DNA of 9,022 bases from Gallionella sp. (GTDB taxonomy: Bacteria > Pseudomonadota > Gammaproteobacteria > Burkholderiales > Gallionellaceae). Below, in pieces: positions 7,183-9,022 of the stretch; positions within the stretch are counted from its first letter, which is position 1; each line of letters opens with the position of its first letter. The position numbers and the translations under genes were made by a program. The stretch lies in the NCBI GenBank assembly GCA_017880945.1, contig JADGRM010000081.1:1-9022 (forward strand). The letters run 5' to 3'. The notes under the pieces were generated by a model. That model was not told where the DNA came from. It made no database searches and saw only the letters and a program-made list of their open reading frames with translations.

Positions 7183-7212
7183 ATTATAACCGCTCCATAC
7201 CTTCCGCGTCAG
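7183..7212 (-). promoter_or_regulatory. Candidate sigma-70 promoter of the rpoE operon
   Basis: The minus strand has CTGACG (7212-7207, four of six to TTGACA), an 18-base spacer, and a perfect TATAAT (7188-7183). Transcription would start near 7178-7175. A weaker alternative lies upstream: TTGATG (7292-7287), 17 bases, AACAAT (7269-7264). GGAACAA, similar to the sigma-E -35 GGAACTT, occurs at 7174-7168 and 7271-7265, but I found no matching TCTGA-like -10 at the right distance, so autoregulation by sigma-E is not demonstrated. Confidence 0.55.
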
Positions 7213-7305
7213 CACGGCTTTAAAGTGGTCTTGATCGTGCAGCGAATGCAAAAAAGTAAAATAATTGTTCCATTTACGAATCTGTCCATCAAAACGTAAC
7301 AGTTT

Positions 7306-7314
7306 TGCTATAGT
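7306..7314 (+). promoter_or_regulatory. Candidate extended -10 promoter for nadB
   Basis: TGC-TATAGT is an extended -10 element (TGn followed by five of six matches to TATAAT). The -35 region (CCATCA at 7286-7291) is poor, which extended -10 promoters tolerate. The start of transcription would fall near 7321, about 25 bases before the TTG at 7346. This excludes translation from the TTG at 7265, which would lie upstream of the transcript. No operator for a NAD regulator could be recognised. Confidence 0.45.
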
Positions 7315-7345
7315 CCCAACCTTAATCTACACACCGAGAATCAAA

Positions 7346-8956
7346 TTGCTGCAATTTGACACGCTAATCATCGGCAGCGGCCTGGCGGGACTGACACTGG
7401 CCATCAAGCTAGCCGAACATAACAAAGTGGGGCTGATCACCAAAAAATCATTGCTGGATGGCGCCAGTGGCCAGGCGCAAGGGGGTATTGCCGCCGTATT
7501 ATCCGGGGAAGACTCGCTGGATGCCCACATTCAGGACACCTTGACCGCCGGTGCCGGCCTGTGCGATGTGACTGCCACGCGTTATGTCGTCGAGCATGGC
7601 AAAGCCGCCATTGATTGGCTGATCAATCAGGGGGTACCGTTCACCCGGGACGAATCCAACGATATGGGCTACCACCTCACCCGCGAAGGTGGTCATAGTC
7701 GCCGACGCATCATTCATGCAGCCGATGCGACTGGCCAAGCCGTGCAGGAAACTCTTGCCGCGCGTGTGCTGCATCACCCGAACATCACCGTACTGGAAAA
7801 CCATATGTCGGTTGATCTGATCACTGGCAAAAAACTGGGTTGGCAGGATAATCGCTGCTATGGTGTGTATGCCCTGAATTGTGTGAGCGATGAAGTCATC
7901 ACCATCGCCGCACAAAACACCATTTTGGCCACCGGCGGATCGGGCAAGGTCTATCTCTACACCACCAACCCGGACACTGCGACAGGTGATGGCATCGCAA
8001 TGGCATGGCGCGCCGGTTGTCGCATAGCCAACATGGAATTTATCCAATTCCACCCAACCTGCTTGTACCACCCTCACGCGAAATCCTTTTTGATCAGCGA
8101 GGCGGTGCGCGGCGAGGGTGGCATTCTGAAACTGCCGGACGGTACACGCTTTATGCCGTGGCACGATGAACGAGCAGAACTTGCTCCGCGCGACATCGTG
8201 GCAAGGGCGATAGACTTCGAAATGAAAAAGCGCGGGCTGGATTGCGTCTATCTGGACATCTCGCACCAGTCGGTCGAATTCCTGCAGGAACACTTCCCGA
8301 CTATTTATGCGCGCTGCCTCAGCTTGGGCATCAACATCAGCAAAGAGCCGATCCCGGTGGTTCCCGCCGCACACTATACCTGCGGGGGTGTCGTCACCGA
8401 CTTGCGCGCGCGCACCGATGTGGAAAATCTTTACGCAGTGGGAGAGACCGCCTACACCGGACTGCACGGCGCCAACCGCCTCGCCAGCAATTCTCTGCTG
8501 GAATGCCTGGTGTTTGCCGACGCCGCAGTGCAAGACATCCTCAGCAAGCCCGTCGGAAAAATACTCGCTTTGCCCGACTGGGACGAGAGCCGAGTGACAG
8601 ACGCAGACGAGCAGATCGTCATCTCGCACAACTGGGCAGAACTGCGTCACTTCATGTGGGACTACGTGGGCATCGTTCGCACCAACAAGCGTCTGCAACG
8701 AGCTCAACACCGCATCCAATTATTGCAAGACGAAATCAACGAGTATTACGCCAATTTCCATATCAGCTCAGACTTGCTGGAGCTGCGTAATCTGGTGTTG
8801 AACGCAGAATTGATCGTACAAAGCGCTTTGTCACGCCACGAAAGCCGCGGACTGCATTTCAGCAAGGACTACCCGGAAACTCTGCCTAATCCACAACCGA
8901 CCATTCTTTCTCCCCGCTATAACCATAACCAATCACTTGGCAGCTTGCTGCCTTAG
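7346..8956 (+). CDS. nadB: L-aspartate oxidase, first step of de novo NAD synthesis
   Basis: NadB is a cytoplasmic flavoenzyme that oxidises L-aspartate to iminoaspartate, which NadA converts to quinolinate. From the TTG at 7346 it is 536 residues (E. coli 540). The FAD-binding GSGLAGL motif is at 10-16, ASGQAQGGIAA at 40-50, and the active-site residues of the family are present: Glu114 (TREGGHSRRR), His236 (QFHPT), Arg282 (APRDIVARA) and His343 (AAHYTCGG). The flavin-binding GLHGANRLASNSLLE stretch is at 372-386, and a fumarate-reductase-like C-terminal helical domain follows. The frame is open back to a TTG at 7265, but the extra 27 residues match nothing in the family and lie across the candidate promoter. 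A GAGA lies about six bases before the TTG at 7346. CTG at 7349 is another possible start. The gene ends with tandem stops TAG TAA. Confidence 0.95.
   Translation: MLQFDTLIIGSGLAGLTLAIKLAEHNKVGLITKKSLLDGASGQAQGGIAAVLSGEDSLDAHIQDTLTAGAGLCDVTATRYVVEHGKAAIDWLINQGVPFTRDESNDMGYHLTREGGHSRRRIIHAADATGQAVQETLAARVLHHPNITVLENHMSVDLITGKKLGWQDNRCYGVYALNCVSDEVITIAAQNTILATGGSGKVYLYTTNPDTATGDGIAMAWRAGCRIANMEFIQFHPTCLYHPHAKSFLISEAVRGEGGILKLPDGTRFMPWHDERAELAPRDIVARAIDFEMKKRGLDCVYLDISHQSVEFLQEHFPTIYARCLSLGINISKEPIPVVPAAHYTCGGVVTDLRARTDVENLYAVGETAYTGLHGANRLASNSLLECLVFADAAVQDILSKPVGKILALPDWDESRVTDADEQIVISHNWAELRHFMWDYVGIVRTNKRLQRAQHRIQLLQDEINEYYANFHISSDLLELRNLVLNAELIVQSALSRHESRGLHFSKDYPETLPNPQPTILSPRYNHNQSLGSLLP
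8926..8940. repeat. Short dyad repeat, copy 1 (inside the nadB 3' end)
   Basis: TAACCAATCACTTGG matches copy 2 at 8996-9010 in 13 of 15 bases; only the two central bases differ. Each copy has the dyad CCAA-N4-TTGG. This copy lies in the last codons of nadB. It may be a binding site pair or chance. Confidence 0.35.
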
Positions 8957-9022
8957 TAAGATGGCTAGTTGCTTTATCAGTGACTTACCCAGCGTTAACC
9001 AATGGCTTGGTTGGCGTAGTTT
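8933..9022 (-). CDS. Possible C-terminal tail of a convergent gene, cut by window edge
   Basis: On the minus strand a frame is open from the right edge for 29 codons to a TGA at 8935-8933, overlapping the end of nadB by 24 bases tail to tail. It reads KLRQPSHWLTLGKSLIKQLA and then ILLRQQAAK, a basic amphipathic tail. I do not recognise the protein. An open frame this short is expected fairly often by chance, so this is only a candidate. The plus strand after the nadB stop has further stops and no evident gene. Confidence 0.28.
   Translation of the reverse strand, partial: KLRQPSHWLTLGKSLIKQLAILLRQQAAK
8996..9012. repeat. Short dyad repeat, copy 2, forming a small hairpin
   Basis: TAACCAATGGCTTGG repeats the 8926-8940 sequence with two changes. 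With the next two bases it forms a perfect six-base-pair inverted repeat, AACCAA-TGGC-TTGGTT (8997-9012). It lies about 40 bases after the nadB stop, so it could help end nadB transcription, but no run of T follows directly (GGCGTAGTTT). Confidence 0.35.

Noticed and set aside
7499..8719. Minus-strand open frame of 406 codons antisense to nadB
   Set aside because: It is fully inside nadB, has no known motifs, and its length reflects codon bias in the complementary frame. NadB is unmistakable on the other strand.
1..9022. Mobile elements, CRISPR arrays, tRNA/rRNA genes or phage genes
   Set aside because: No transposase or integrase motifs, long terminal repeats, regular spacer arrays or RNA gene signatures were seen on either strand.

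Overview
The window looks like a chromosomal housekeeping segment of a betaproteobacterium. The protein sequences, the moderate GC content (judged by eye, not computed) and the gene order fit the Nitrosomonadales (Gallionella/Sideroxydans-like or a relative), but the genus is inference. I see no insertion sequence, phage gene, CRISPR array, tRNA or rRNA.

Layout. From about 7178 leftwards, all genes run on the minus strand: rpoE (sigma-E), rseA/mucA (anti-sigma factor), rseB/mucB (periplasmic regulator), rseC/mucC (membrane protein), a degP/mucD-type periplasmic serine protease, lepA (elongation factor 4), lepB (signal peptidase I) and a DUF4845 membrane protein cut by the left edge. On the plus strand, diverging from rpoE across a spacer of about 210 bp, is nadB (L-aspartate oxidase). 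The last 66 bases after nadB hold a near-repeat of a short dyad and possibly the tail of a convergent minus-strand gene.

How the genes work together. rpoE-rseABC-degP is the envelope-stress module. RseA holds sigma-E at the inner membrane, RseB guards RseA from proteolysis, and DegP degrades or refolds damaged periplasmic proteins. lepA, lepB and the DUF4845 gene form the translation/secretion part of the conserved lepA-lepB-rnc-era cluster. The arrangement combines the enterobacterial layout (nadB divergent from rpoE-rseABC, followed by lepA-lepB) with the pseudomonad one (mucD directly after mucC). Gene spacing is tight: rseC overlaps rseB by four bases, and rseA starts two bases after the rpoE stop.

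Start corrections. Family alignment and ribosome-binding sites favour starts inside the longest open frames for lepA (ATG at 2982), rseA (ATG at 6529) and nadB (TTG at 7346).

The points most worth a second look are a 16-codon leader frame whose stop overlaps the rpoE start, a CxxC pair beside a Gly/Pro-rich linker in RseB, and a possible internal promoter and hairpin ahead of lepA. I did not find a convincing undescribed system; most of the window is well-known conserved machinery.
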